Source of the DNA: Strigamia acuminata
Lineage: Eukaryota > Arthropoda > Chilopoda > Geophilomorpha > Linotaeniidae
Reading direction: 5' to 3'
Assembly (NCBI GenBank): GCA_949358305.1
Contig: OX442316.1
Span: 5,022,001 to 5,086,000 of the forward strand
Length of the DNA: 64,000 nucleotides
Made by a program: the position numbers and the translations under genes. This document shows, in pieces, positions 45,351 to 56,008 of this stretch (the first letter of the stretch is position 1; every line of letters begins with the position of its first letter). Below the pieces are notes generated by a model that ran no database searches, was not told where the DNA came from, and was given only the letters and a program-made list of their open reading frames with translations.

Positions 45351-48300
45351 ATGGCTATAATCAATCCTATTGCATCCATTGCTCTTCTCATGCCGATTAC
45401 GACCATGTTGTTTCTCAGCAGTCGCAATGCCAATGTGAAAACTGCGGTTCATTCCTCACGCAGGACGGGCGATGTCTACGATTATGTAATTGGTGAGTTG
45501 ACCCAGTTTGGGCTTTTTGTATAATGGATTAAACATTAAAGTCGTATTTTTTGGTAGTTCTATTGCTGGTATTTTCGATATGTTTAATTGTCGTGGTTTA
45601 AGTGTGTCAGTGAGATTTTTGGCCTCTTCTAGGTTGGGCAGAACGTTTTGAATTTCATAGCAGGTCAGTGAAAAAGATGTGTAAAAGTAATAAAAATGAA
45701 AGAAAAAAGGGTCATTTTGTATTTGACATGGATAATTCAACTTGACCTATATTGCTTTCACGGTTACAATCGTTACTCAAAAACTGTAACGCTTTAAAGT
45801 TTCCGTTACAACAGAATAAAGTTATCGTTATACTCCCATTGCCGAGTGAAAGGTTACATTTTAAGCGTTATCGTTGCATTTTATGCCGCATGCCGTTGGA
45901 CATGGGTTTACCAGGTTTTTGGAATTTCAGTCAAACAGTTTGTGGCAGCATATTGGCAGAACATACCCGATTTCGGCAACAACAATGCACCAGGAGTGAC
46001 TAATGATTCAATAACTTGAAAATCAAAATTCTGCTTTGAAATTTTGAATTTATTGTCTGTTTGCAAGCCGGTATAAAGTGAAACATGCCGGTATAAGAGA
46101 AAAAACGGGTTTTTTGTTTTTTAACTTAAAAGAGCCCGGAAGAATAATTATGTTGGAATTTGGGTAAAGTTTTCTTAATTTTCTGAAGATTGTTACTAAA
46201 ATCTGGGTAAATTAATAGAAATTTAGGCCAATTTCCTACATTTTGAACATCTAAAAATAATTTCATGCTTGTTTAGGCTCAATTTTTGACTTATTGTTTG
46301 TAGTTTAGAGCACTGCTTCCCAAACCACCGTATGTTTTGTAGCGGACCGGTGTGTTTTCCATCAATATGTTACACACCGGTATCATATTTTGTCCAATGT
46401 GTTATGGATCGGTAACCTAACATTGCTCTACTAATTTTTGTGTTTCAGCGGTAAAGTGGCAAAGCAGCAGTTTCTTGCTCATGGACTGTCACCGGTCCGT
46501 AGACCCCACTTTGGAATCACCGACTTAGAGCAGGACTTCTTAATTTTTTTCCACTTGTACACGACCTCGGGTCTTTCGATATGTTTACCAATCAAACATT
46601 TTTGTAACTCCAACATTCAGTTTAAGAAACCCTGGTTCAGAGCACCATTAATGTCATTAAAATCACTTTATTATTATCACAAAGAAAGTGTGCATCAATG
46701 TTTATTTTTTGGTTCTATTTACAGTTGGCGGTGGTTCTGCTGGCTCAGTTTTGGCCAATCGCCTCTCCGAAGATCCTCTAGTCGAAGTATTACTCCTCGA
46801 AGCCGGCGGAGACGAAACAATATTCTCTGAAATCCCAGCATTAGCTAATTACCTACAATTAAGTGACCTTGATTGGAAATACAAAACAACCCCACAAGAT
46901 GCAGCATGTTGGGGAATGACTAACAGAGTAGAATGATTCAACTAACTGAATGCTTTACGTCCTAACCACATTTCTTTCATCATTTCTTTCAGCAATGTCT
47001 TTGGCCAAGAGGTAAGGTCTTAGGTGGATCTAGTACAATAAACCATATGCTGTATGTAAGAGGTAACAAGAATGATTATGATGCATGGGCAAACCTAGGC
47101 AATACAGGATGGGCTTACAAAGATGTATTGCCATATTTTCTCAAGTCCGAAGACTTTAGTAGTAGCCTTACTCGTGCAGGCAATGGTAAGTCTCTGGTAG
47201 TGTAGAAAATATTAATTCTGCCCACTTGTTTGTTGTTTGATCCAGAGCACTACCATCACCAAGGTGGGTATCTGTCAGTAAATGTAGCATCCTGGCATAC
47301 CCCTTTGGCACGGGCTTTCGTTAAGTCAGGAGAAACTCTTGGCTACCGCGAAACTGACATCAATGGTGCAAGACAAACAGGTATGCTTGAGATAAAACAA
47401 TTTTCTTTACAATGTTGTTCTGTAACTGATTGTATTTTTGTCAGGTTTTACTATTGCTCCTGGTACCGTCAGGAAGGGAGCCCGTTGCAGCACCGCCAAA
47501 GCATTTATTCGCTCGGCAAGCAATAGAGTAAACTTGCACGTGTCTTTAAGATCCCATGCTACTAAGATTTTATTTGACAAAAACAAAAGGGCAGTTGGAG
47601 TAGTTTACCACAAGGATGGAATGGAACAGATTGCCCAAGCAAGACGCGAAGTCATTTTATCAGCCGGAGCGCTAAATTCTCCGCAGTTACTCATGTTATC
47701 CGGCATTGGACCAAGACAGCACTTGGAAGCATTAGATGTGAGAGAAAATTGTAGGATTAGTAACATTTTGAAATTATTGAGGAATAAATTGTTACAGATT
47801 CCAGTGATTGTGGATTTGCAAGGAGTCGGAGGAAATATGCAAGACCATATAGGTGCCGGCATAGTGTTTACTGTGGACAAGCCGGTGTCTGTGGTTCAAT
47901 CAAGATTCGAAAATAGTTACTACATAGGCCAATGGGCTTTGTCTGGAAAAGGTAATAACTCTATACCACATTACCCTGGTTTAAGCCGCATGCCGGTATA
48001 ATTCGAATTTGACCAGACTGCCAGCAAACCCCGTTTTTAATGGTTACTCTAACTATACTCAAAACCACCCCAACGTTGATCTATTTCAGCTGGTTTACGC
48101 CTAACTGTGTACTGTGTTCTACTACGCAGAAAAGTAGTTCTGTGTCAAAGCATCACCTTTGACAATGTTGGTAATCGAGCACAATGTCTGGAGTTCGATT
48201 ACAATTCTGGTGTTTTGGACTACTTTTTTGTGCCACTACACCAGTGAAATAGATCAACGTTGGGGTGGTTTTGAGTATACATTTATAATTTCAATTCATC

Positions 48301-49215
48301 CTAGGACCATTAACTATTCTTGGAGGAATCGAAGGCTTAGGCTTCGTTAACACACGTTACGCAAACAAATCCATTGACTGGCCAGACATTCAATATCATT
48401 TTATATCTGGAAGTCCTGCAGCTGATTCTGGACGCCACTTACGTCGAATTTTCGGTTTCAGTGATAAGGTAAAGCAAATTATACAATAGCTCATATCTTT
48501 TCACATAAAAAAAATATTGTATAGTTCTGGAACGGATATTTCGAACCTGTTTCTGGTAAAGACACCTTCATGTTCTCAACGACTCTTCTTAGACCTCGCA
48601 GCAATGGCACCGTTCGCTTACAAACCAAAAATCCTTTCGATCCTCCGCTGATGGATCCAAAATATTTAACCAATCAACAAGATGTCAATGTAATGGTCGA
48701 TGGTCAGTAGAATAAATTTATCAAAATGATAAACATATTATTTATACATTTAACTTAATTTGCAGGAATCAAAATGGCCATTGTGTTAGGTCTTAGTGCA
48801 CCGTTTAAAAAGTATGGGGCTAAATTGCACGACACTCTCTACCCCACTTGCCTGCATGAAAAGCCTTACTCAGATGGCTATTGGGGCTGTGTGGCCAGAA
48901 CTTACACCGCCACGATTTATCATCCAGTGGGCACGTGCAAAATGGGCCGTAGTTGGGACCCTTCGGCAGTGGTAGATCCACATTTAAGGTAAAATATATA
49001 TCTGTACCATATGGGTTCAAGGCGACAAAAAAAATTTGTTTTGTTTTGTAAATATTTCGATTTTTGTCGTTTTTAGAGTTTATGGAGTGAAAAATCTTCG
49101 TGTGATTGATGCATCAATTATGCCACTCATTGTTTCCGGCAATACCAACGCTCCTTCTATTATGATAGGTGAAAAAGGTTCTGATCTTGTCAAAAGATAT
49201 TGGACGAAACGATGA
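45351..49215 (+). CDS. GMC-family FAD oxidoreductase (glucose dehydrogenase-like), secreted
   Basis: Ten exons in phase: 45351-45492, 46725-46927, 46993-47185, 47246-47380, 47445-47737, 47798-47951, 48305-48468, 48525-48702, 48766-48988 and 49077-49215, 607 aa. The N-terminus is a signal peptide ([16 protein letters not shown]). The FAD-binding [14 protein letters not shown] spans the first splice junction, followed by [12 protein letters not shown] signature 1 is [18 protein letters not shown] and signature 2 is [18 protein letters not shown]. The active site shows His in [10 protein letters not shown] and Asn in GNTNAPS. Insect GMC proteins oxidise glucose, ecdysone or other alcohols; sequence alone does not give the substrate. 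Intron 1 carries hAT-like relics and intron 6 an intact MITE. The gene is not interrupted. Confidence 0.9.
46285..46720. mobile_element. hAT-like terminal relics in GMC intron 1
   Basis: Two same-orientation stretches (about 46307 and 46526) begin TTAGAGCA and continue with CTTCTTAATTTTTTTCCA-type or CTTCCCAAAC-type sequence, then a CGACC/GGACC-rich patch. This is reminiscent of hAT/Charlie 5' ends. There is no transposase frame. The call rests on remembered end patterns only. Confidence 0.3.
48056..48277. mobile_element. Intact 222-bp MITE with about 37-bp inverted repeats, GMC intron 6
   Basis: The ends TACTCAAAACCACCCCAACG and CGTTGGGGTGGTTTTGAGTA are perfect reverse complements. The match continues inward through TTGATCTATTTCA with almost no change. 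TA flanks both sides (48054-48055 and 48278-48279), fitting a Tc1/mariner-type target duplication. It has no coding capacity. The high TIR identity suggests recent insertion. Confidence 0.85.
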
Positions 49216-50074
49216 CATTTTGTTCTGGATGACAACAATAAACATTCAATGTTTTGCTTTGCAAACGTCTCAGCCGGTGATTTTGTGCCAACAACAAAAT
49301 TCCAAATTTTGCGTTGCCACATAAATGTGCTGATGGATGTGATTCGAAGTTCCTCGATTGTTTGAAGAACTTTTTTAATGTACTGTACCATTAAAAAAAA
49401 TTGTACAGATAACAGATATTAAAATAAAAAGTCATTTTAAACAATTTAACCAGAAAAATTGTCCGAGCAAGATGGCGGCTCGGAAATGTCAACAAATAAG
49501 CACGAGTTTTCAACAACCACACCAAGAAATTTCACACAGTTTTTAAAACAATAATCGCACCTACCTTTTAACTTGATTTCATCGCCAATCCAAGATGAAC
49601 ATCTCCGATGTAGTCTTTCAAATTGACCTCCAATCCACGCTTTCCGAGTTCCGACCATGACCTATTTCTCATGACGATTACGTCATTTCAACTTCCGTAA
49701 TAAAGCGGGAAACGGAAAATAGCTGAAAACCGAAAAATTTGTTATTTTAAGCGTGCTCACGTCTTCAAACGTTGATCCCCACAGCAAACAACGCCTAATT
49801 TCAAAATGAAAAACTTGATTTGCAATAAATAAATAAATAAATGAGAAAAATTGAATGATTTTATAGTAAACCACCACATCGATTACCCTGACATCTAGCG
49901 GAAAATATTCAAACTCTGGTATCAATTTCCGAAACTTGCTTGCTTAATTAATAATTTTAATCCCACGACCGCTGACAACAGCAACTGTAATTAATCAACA
50001 CAAGCAGGAAACTCAACAAATTATTGATTTTTTTTCTGCTTTTATTTATTCTAGGTTTTTCATGCATCGCTCAC
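49216..50074. other. Intergenic region with possible promoter elements
   Basis: AAGATGGCGGCTCGG at 49470 resembles a YY1/Pho-type promoter element. A minus-strand ATG frame (from about 49658) with a GTAGGT donor near 49563 could be a small upstream exon, but I found no partner exon. 50020-50053 is an acceptor-like pyrimidine tract, so PGAP4 may have an upstream untranslated exon here. Confidence 0.35.
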
Positions 50075-51280
50075 CAGATGTTCAACAATTATTCACAATG
50101 GAAAAGAACAATTCAAGTGATTTTATGTCTCTACTCATTAACTTTCTTCCTAGCATTTCCATTACTCTTCCACGAACGTGTTTTCACCGTCTACTACCAA
50201 TCAACCGCTGACAAAACTGAGTCCAACGTCCTCGCCGAAAACGACGAGCGAATCAAACAGGCAACTAATTATTTCGAGCACATCCATCCGAACACGACCT
50301 TAACCTACTACAAAAATGTGCATAATAAACCATTGGACATCCTAATAACATTAGTGACCGTTCGGCGTTCGCAAGAACCTCATTTTCCTATTCAGGTCGC
50401 GCATCGAGTGCATCAACAAATCCATCACAACGCCGCCATTCGCGCCGGGTTCATAATATGCAATGTGGACGACCATCCGTCGAGTCACAAAGACGCAACT
50501 AATTTATCGACATTTTTTCCTACTGTAATCAAACCAGCTAGGCGAAACCACCGAGTCTACGAGGAAGAAAAACAAGATTATGTTTTCTGTTTAAACAAAA
50601 GCGTGCAATTTAATTCGAAATTTGTGCTCATGTTGGAAGACGATTCACTGCCACGTCGAAACATGCTTCCGTATTTGAGTTACATCATTGAAAATAAGAT
50701 CAGTCATTCGGTTAAACACGGCGTGAGAATTGCGAATAATGATCGGTTTTTGGGGGTTAAGTTATATTACCCTTTGCGCTGGTCCGGGTTCGATTTTTCG
50801 TGGCGCAGAATGATTGATTTGGTGGGCATTTGTTTAATCGGGGTCGGGTTGTTCCCGTTGGTTACTGTTATTTGGTGGTGGTATTTTCGAATCGTTTATA
50901 ATTTAAGTTTGTTGTACTTTATCGGGTTTTGCGGGGGCCTTTACGTGGTGCTGTGCGGGTTGCTGCTCGGAAGGCAGAGCTTGATGGATATGTTTTGGCT
51001 TCATCCGAGTTTATTCAGATTGGCCCCGGCACCCGGATGTTGCACTCCCGCCGTTTTGTACACAAACTCGGAGATTGGGAGGTTGATTGAGTTTCTTAAT
51101 TCAACCAAGTGTACGCAGGAAAAAGGAATTGATTTGGTCATCGACGAATACGTCGAAACGAATAAATTAAAGATGTATTTGGTCGAGCCCAATCTGTTCC
51201 GCCATATTGGATTTTATTCTAGTTTGCGTGGGTCTGGCGGGAGCATGAAAACTCCCGCGGAAGAATTTCTTTTTGATTAA
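50075..51280 (+). CDS. PGAP4: Post-GPI attachment to proteins factor 4 (TMEM246), GPI GalNAc transferase
   Basis: Golgi glycosyltransferase that adds a GalNAc side chain to GPI-anchor glycans. Single coding exon, 401 aa from the first ATG after an acceptor-like site at 50053. The architecture fits PGAP4: an N-terminal membrane segment (IQVILCLYSLTFFLAFPLLF), then a GT-A-like domain with an acidic EDD motif (FVLMLEDDSLP). Two adjacent membrane segments then interrupt the domain (IDLVGICLIGVGLFPLVTVI and the following LYFIGFCGGLYVVLCGLLLG). A C-terminal part with CCTPAVLYT follows. Tandem membrane helices inside a GT-A fold are a hallmark of this family. It converges with DRG2, 230 bp between stops. 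Confidence 0.88.
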   Translation, partial: QMFNNYSQWKRTIQVILCLYSLTFFLAFPLLFHERVFTVYYQSTADKTESNVLAENDERIKQATNYFEHIHPNTTLTYYKNVHNKPLDILITLVTVRRSQEPHFPIQVAHRVHQQIHHNAAIRAGFIICNVDDHPSSHKDATNLSTFFPTVIKPARRNHRVYEEEKQDYVFCLNKSVQFNSKFVLMLEDDSLPRRNMLPYLSYIIENKISHSVKHGVRIANNDRFLGVKLYYPLRWSGFDFSWRRMIDLVGICLIGVGLFPLVTVIWWWYFRIVYNLSLLYFIGFCGGLYVVLCGLLLGRQSLMDMFWLHPSLFRLAPAPGCCTPAVLYTNSEIGRLIEFLNSTKCTQEKGIDLVIDEYVETNKLKMYLVEPNLFRHIGFYSSLRGSGGSMKTPAEEFLFD

Positions 51281-51510
51281 AAAAACGAATGATGTAATTG
51301 TAATTAAAGGCTTAATTATACATTTAGTAAGTTTTACCCCGTGGATTTCTAGTCTCGTAGCGAATTTACAAAGAATTTAATAATATTTTATTGTGAATGG
51401 AAATTTATTTTTTCAAAACTTATATACTATTATTACAATGATGTTCAGAAATTAATAAAAAAATTAATTTTGAAATTTGTAATTTTTTCGGTGTTTAATC
51501 GAAAATAAAA

Positions 51511-53292
51511 CTATTTTTTAATCACTTGTATCACGTCCTCGTGATTCATCACGTGTTGCAAACCGACGCGCTGCGGACTGTATTTCGTACTCGTACCCTG
51601 AAAAAATAAATGCAAAAATTGGCAAAAATTAAATAAATCTGCACTAATTCGCAAAAATACTTACCCAAACTAAGGCATACTTGAACGCAGCTATAAGGGT
51701 CCTGTGTATCGCGTGGCTCTGCATTTTAAATCGTTTTTAAATTAAAAACTACGTTTTTTTATTATTAAATACTGCTTACCACGTGTTCCACTGTACACCC
51801 CCTTCGTAGGATCAAACCGCCAGCGAAATCCGGCGGTTCTAGAGTGAATTTAGACGATTAAATTGATTTCAGCGAGATAAATGTCTACATACCGGCTCTC
51901 TTTTTCGTATAAACCCTAATCAATGCTAAATATTCCCATAACTGCTCGAGTAAATAATCCAAATTAAGTTTCATGTTGCAACTATCGATTTAAAAAGTGA
52001 TTAATTACGGTTAAATGCGTTAATTTGTCATTTAAATCAACCTGACGACCACACTGTGGGGTTCGTGAGCTATTCTGTTGATTTCCTCGATGCTGATTTG
52101 ATCAATTTTGTTGTAAACCTGGAAAATCAAATTTATTTTAAGTTTCATAATTTTTACGTTTGGATTTATTTTTTATTTTTTTATTACGTATATGCACGGC
52201 AGGTAAACCCTGTTTCCACATATTACGTCAATCAGCTCATCCGGCGTGCAGTCTTCTCGAAACAACACTTCGGCGTTGAAGATTTCTGCGGAGACAGAAA
52301 ATTTTTAAATTATTAAAAAATTATAAATTCACTTGTTTTAAATTACTATATTCGTGCAGAATCATTTGAACGAGTTTTTCGTCGCACTTGGTAAGAGGAC
52401 AAGTTGAATTAAATCCAAGTCCACCGCCCTTTTTTTGCTGAAAACGGAAAAATTCCATTAAAAAAATAAATCAAGAAATTAATTTATTGTCAATAAACCT
52501 TGAAATAAATGTTGGGTTTCTTTTTATTAAGTCGAATTCCGACACTTTCTAACTCCTTTTCAAGCAGTTGTCTATTTAAAACCATTAAATACGAATTTAA
52601 TAAAAATAAAAAAATAAATCCAATTCTGCTTATTTATATTTTCTACTTTTGAAGCTCGCCTTTGGTCGCGTCACACATCATGAGAACCAAATCAGACGTC
52701 CTTGCAACAGCTATAACTTGTCTCCCACGTCCCTTTCCTTGAGAAGCTCCTTCAATAATCCCAGGTAAATCCAACAGTTGTATATTTGCACCTTGATACT
52801 GTCAATAAAACATCATAAACAACGATTTCCGAACAAATGTCCTTCATTTTTACTTCAATAACGCCAGGAATGCAAGTCAAAGTTGTAAATTCGTACGAAG
52901 CTGACTCGCTAAACGTGCACGTTAAAGTATTTAATAATGTTGACTGAAAATAAACAATTTTATGATAAATTGTAACCCTTTTTTTTCTTATATTTGAATT
53001 AAAACCTTTCCAACGGATGGAAACCCAATCAGTGCAACCCTCGCATCTCCGGATTTCATAACATCAAAACCTTCGCCCTTTTCGCCTTTCTTTCCAGGTG
53101 GTTCGAGCAATTGGGTCCGATATTTGGCTAATTTCGCCTTCAATACGCCAAGATGATATTCGGTCGCTGGTAAATAACATCATTTTAATTAGTTGGATTT
53201 TGTGTAACTCGAGAATTAGTAACGTTACCTTTATTCTTTTGAGTTCTAGCGATTTCTTTCTCGACTTCTGATATTCTGTCCAAAATACCCAT
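51511..53292 (-). CDS. DRG2: Developmentally regulated GTP-binding protein 2
   Basis: Cytosolic OBG-class GTPase that works with DFRP2/RWDD1 and associates with ribosomes. Twelve exons on the minus strand (first 53292-53229, then 53166-53006, 52943-52854, 52798-52647, 52571-52499, 52437-52347, 52285-52188, 52118-52042, 51981-51893, 51838-51780, 51718-51665, 51597-51511), 364 aa, identical in length to human DRG2. Motifs: G1 GFPSVGKST, G2 region [11 protein letters not shown]3 [10 protein letters not shown]4 NKID and the C-terminal TGS domain ending [10 protein letters not shown]. The start [21 protein letters not shown] is DRG2-specific. It is head-to-head with ECI1 (374 bp between start codons). 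All splice phases agree. Confidence 0.95.
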
Positions 53293-53665
53293 GGTGATAC
53301 GATGTAATTAATAGAAACTAAATGAAAATACTTCTCCGCTAGTCAAACAGGAAGACAACCACCATACCACGTTAGATGTGGCAGTTTTGAAAACCCGACG
53401 TGTCGAATTTAAAACGAAAGTTTCTATTTTAAATTGTTTTAATACAGTTGTAATTAACTGTTACAAAATAAAATCCATAAATAACTGTAATGTATTAAAT
53501 TATCCATGTAAATTAAAATACTAAATTAATAAAAAGTATTAAAAGTTATTTTTTTCCGTTTTCAATGTTCCGCCTTACAGCTTTTCCCGCATTCCAGTCA
53601 TCGCACCTATTTTGGCATCAGTTTGGCATCTATTTTTATTAATTATTACGGTAATCGCAGTAAGA

Positions 53666-54909
53666 ATGATGGCAAGAAATGCTGGTGTCGCCCTGTGCAA
53701 AACAATCCCGAATTTCCAAATCTGTGCGAGATCTTTTGGGACTGGCTCGACGAAATCACAGAAAAATGTGATTTCCACTGTCGATTCAAAAACAGGTATT
53801 TAATTGATGTTTTTTAAAAAATAAATTAAATTAATACTTCGTCTCGTTTATAAATAGCAATCGCCGAAGTTAGAATGAATAAAGCGCCAGTCAATAGTCT
53901 GAACACGGATTTTCTTAAGGAATTAAGTCAAACTATTAAGGATTTGGAAAACACGAAGGGTTGCAGAGGTTTAATATTGACATCTGTCAGTCAATTGTTT
54001 TTATTCGATAAATTACTTGAAATTAATCGTTCGTCGTCTGCAGAATATCCCCAATATATTTTCCGCCGGTTTGGATATCATGGAAATGTATCAATCCACT
54101 CCCGAAAAATTGTCCGAGTTTTGGAGATCGTTGCAGCAGTTTTGGATGGATTTATACGGAACAAAATTAGCTACAATTGCTGCAATTAACGTATGGTTTG
54201 GTATATTGAATTATTCTCATTTTTATTTAAATTTGTACAATTTATTTCTGATTTAAAGGGTCATGCACCTGCAGGTGGATGTTTAACAGCAATGAGTTGC
54301 GATTATCGCATCATGGCGACTGGAAAATACACTACGGGGTTGAATGAAACACTTTTGGTGGGTTTTTTTATTGAATTAAATGTTTTTTCATGTTTATTTA
54401 TATGTTTTGTACTTTTAGGGAATTGTTGCTCCACTTTGGTAAGTGATTTCTAAGTTTTTGCTTTATTTATCTGTTATATTTTTATTTTTATTACAGGTTC
54501 CAAGCAACGATGGAAAAAACAATCGGCCATCGAGCTACTGAAATTTCTTTACAGCTTGGTAAATTATATTCACCAGAAGAAGCTTTAAAGATCGGTTTGG
54601 TTGACGAAGTTGTTTCTAAACCCGAAGATACAATAGTGAAAGCTCAATCTGAATTGGTATCAAAGTGGCTGAAAATACCGGGTATTTATTTGTTTTTTCA
54701 AAGTTTATTAATTTTTTTAATACATATTTTTTGTGGGATTTATAGATATTGCTCGGCAATTAACGAAGAAAAATCTACGACAGGAATCCATTGCTCATCT
54801 ACTAAACATGCGGGAAGCCGACATTAAAACATTCGTTGCATTTGCTTCGGCTGAAAAAACCCAGAAGTCTTTGGGAATGTATTTGGAAAGTTTGAAGAAA
54901 AAGAAGTAA
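53666..54909 (+). CDS. ECI1: Mitochondrial enoyl-CoA delta isomerase 1
   Basis: Mitochondrial crotonase-fold enzyme that shifts cis/trans-3-enoyl-CoA to trans-2-enoyl-CoA for beta-oxidation of unsaturated fatty acids. Seven exons: 53666-53795, 53858-53985, 54044-54190, 54259-54357, 54419-54438, 54497-54681 and 54746-54909, 290 aa, including a 20-nt microexon. An Arg/Ser-containing N-terminus without acidic residues serves as transit peptide. Motifs: KAPVNSLN, FSAGLDIMEM, the oxyanion-hole region GHAPAGGCL, GLNETLLGIVAP and a C-terminus in KSLGMYLESLKKKK. The ECI1 branch is chosen over ECI2 because there is no ACBP domain and the length fits. Confidence 0.93.
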
Positions 54910-55188
54910 TGCGAAGAAAAAATAATAATTTTTTGTTGTTATTATTATTTCTAGTTGATTGTTAATACGAAAAATATATTTTGTAATTCTTAAAATCATG
55001 AAAATAAATAAATAAATTCTCCATAGCCGACAGGAGCGTTTTTATCGTCTTTAATTTCAATATGTACCGCGAGATGTCGGTAGATTAATATTGATCCTTG
55101 ATCCGAAAACAAGTTGTAAACAAATCATTTCTTTTTAACTTTTCCTTCATTTTTTCTTAAACCCTCGTGAATACCAAATTATGCAATC

Positions 55189-55886
55189 ATGCCTAAGATT
55201 CCAAAGAATAAAATGGTGTCTAAACAGTGCCCCAAGTGCGAACAACAGGTATTGTATAGACACTTTTAAATTTTCTTTAATTTTACAACATTTCCTTACT
55301 TTTTCGTTTAGGTTCCCGTTGCCTGCAAAGCATGTCCTTGTGGACACGTATTTTTCGTCACACGAAGACCCATAAGTATTCACAAAACAGGCGGCAGTGG
55401 GTCGGAAGTGATAGGTGAAGTGAAAAGACGACGAACTGAAAGAATCAAGCGCGAAAGACCAGATTTCTACAACGCTTTAGAAATAGAAAGTCAACTTAAA
55501 AAAGTATAAACCAAAAAAATGGTTAAAATGAAAACGAAAATGTTATTTTTCTTTCTTTTACGAAAGCTTCATCGCAGAGCCCGTCAGCATAAATCATCGA
55601 CAAGTACAACGACGTCTATAGCAGATGTCGATGACGGAATAGACGACGAGCAGAGTGCGAGAAAACGACGTGGGCGTCCAAAAATTGGCACCAAAATTGA
55701 AAAAAGAAGTGAAAATGGTAAAAAAATTTAAAAAATTTAAAATTAACGAGTGAATTAAATGCGTATATTTTTCCAGTCGAGCAGGAAGACGTTTACGGGA
55801 ACATATCGCCAGCTAAAGCGTCGGAATATTCCGTTATTTTATCCGAGATTAATTGTAAATTATCTAGTGCCCAGGTTCAATTTTAA
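55189..55886 (+). CDS. UPF0547 family protein (C16orf87 homologue)
   Basis: Four exons, 55189-55248, 55312-55503, 55567-55717 and 55777-55886, 170 aa. An N-terminal zinc-ribbon-like motif CPKCEQQVPVACKACPCG is diagnostic of UPF0547. It is followed by a KRRRTER basic patch, an acidic Ser/Thr-rich linker, an AT-hook-like KRRGRPKIG, and a C-terminal DVYGNISPAKASEYSVILSEIN segment matching the conserved vertebrate C-terminus. The nuclear-type basic motifs suggest a nuclear protein; the vertebrate homologue is linked in the literature to histone deacetylase complexes, but I infer no mechanism. It converges with PMPCA, 122 bp between stops. Confidence 0.88.
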
Positions 55887-56008
55887 CTCAAATAGTTGAA
55901 ATTTAATGTAATAAATCATTCAATTTGTGTTTATTTCACAATCTAGCAATTTAAAAATCGAAATTAAATAAAAAATCCAATAAGAAAACGACTTTTTTCA
56001 ATGTTTTT

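Noticed and set aside
46438-46830. 130-aa ORF overlapping the start of GMC exon 2
   Set aside because: Runs out of frame through hAT-like relics; the true exon begins at the acceptor at 46724.
28274-51280. Functional link between the GPI-tailed cluster and PGAP4, a GPI-modifying enzyme
   Set aside because: They are 16 kb apart with unrelated genes between; co-location of eukaryotic genes is not evidence of pathway linkage.
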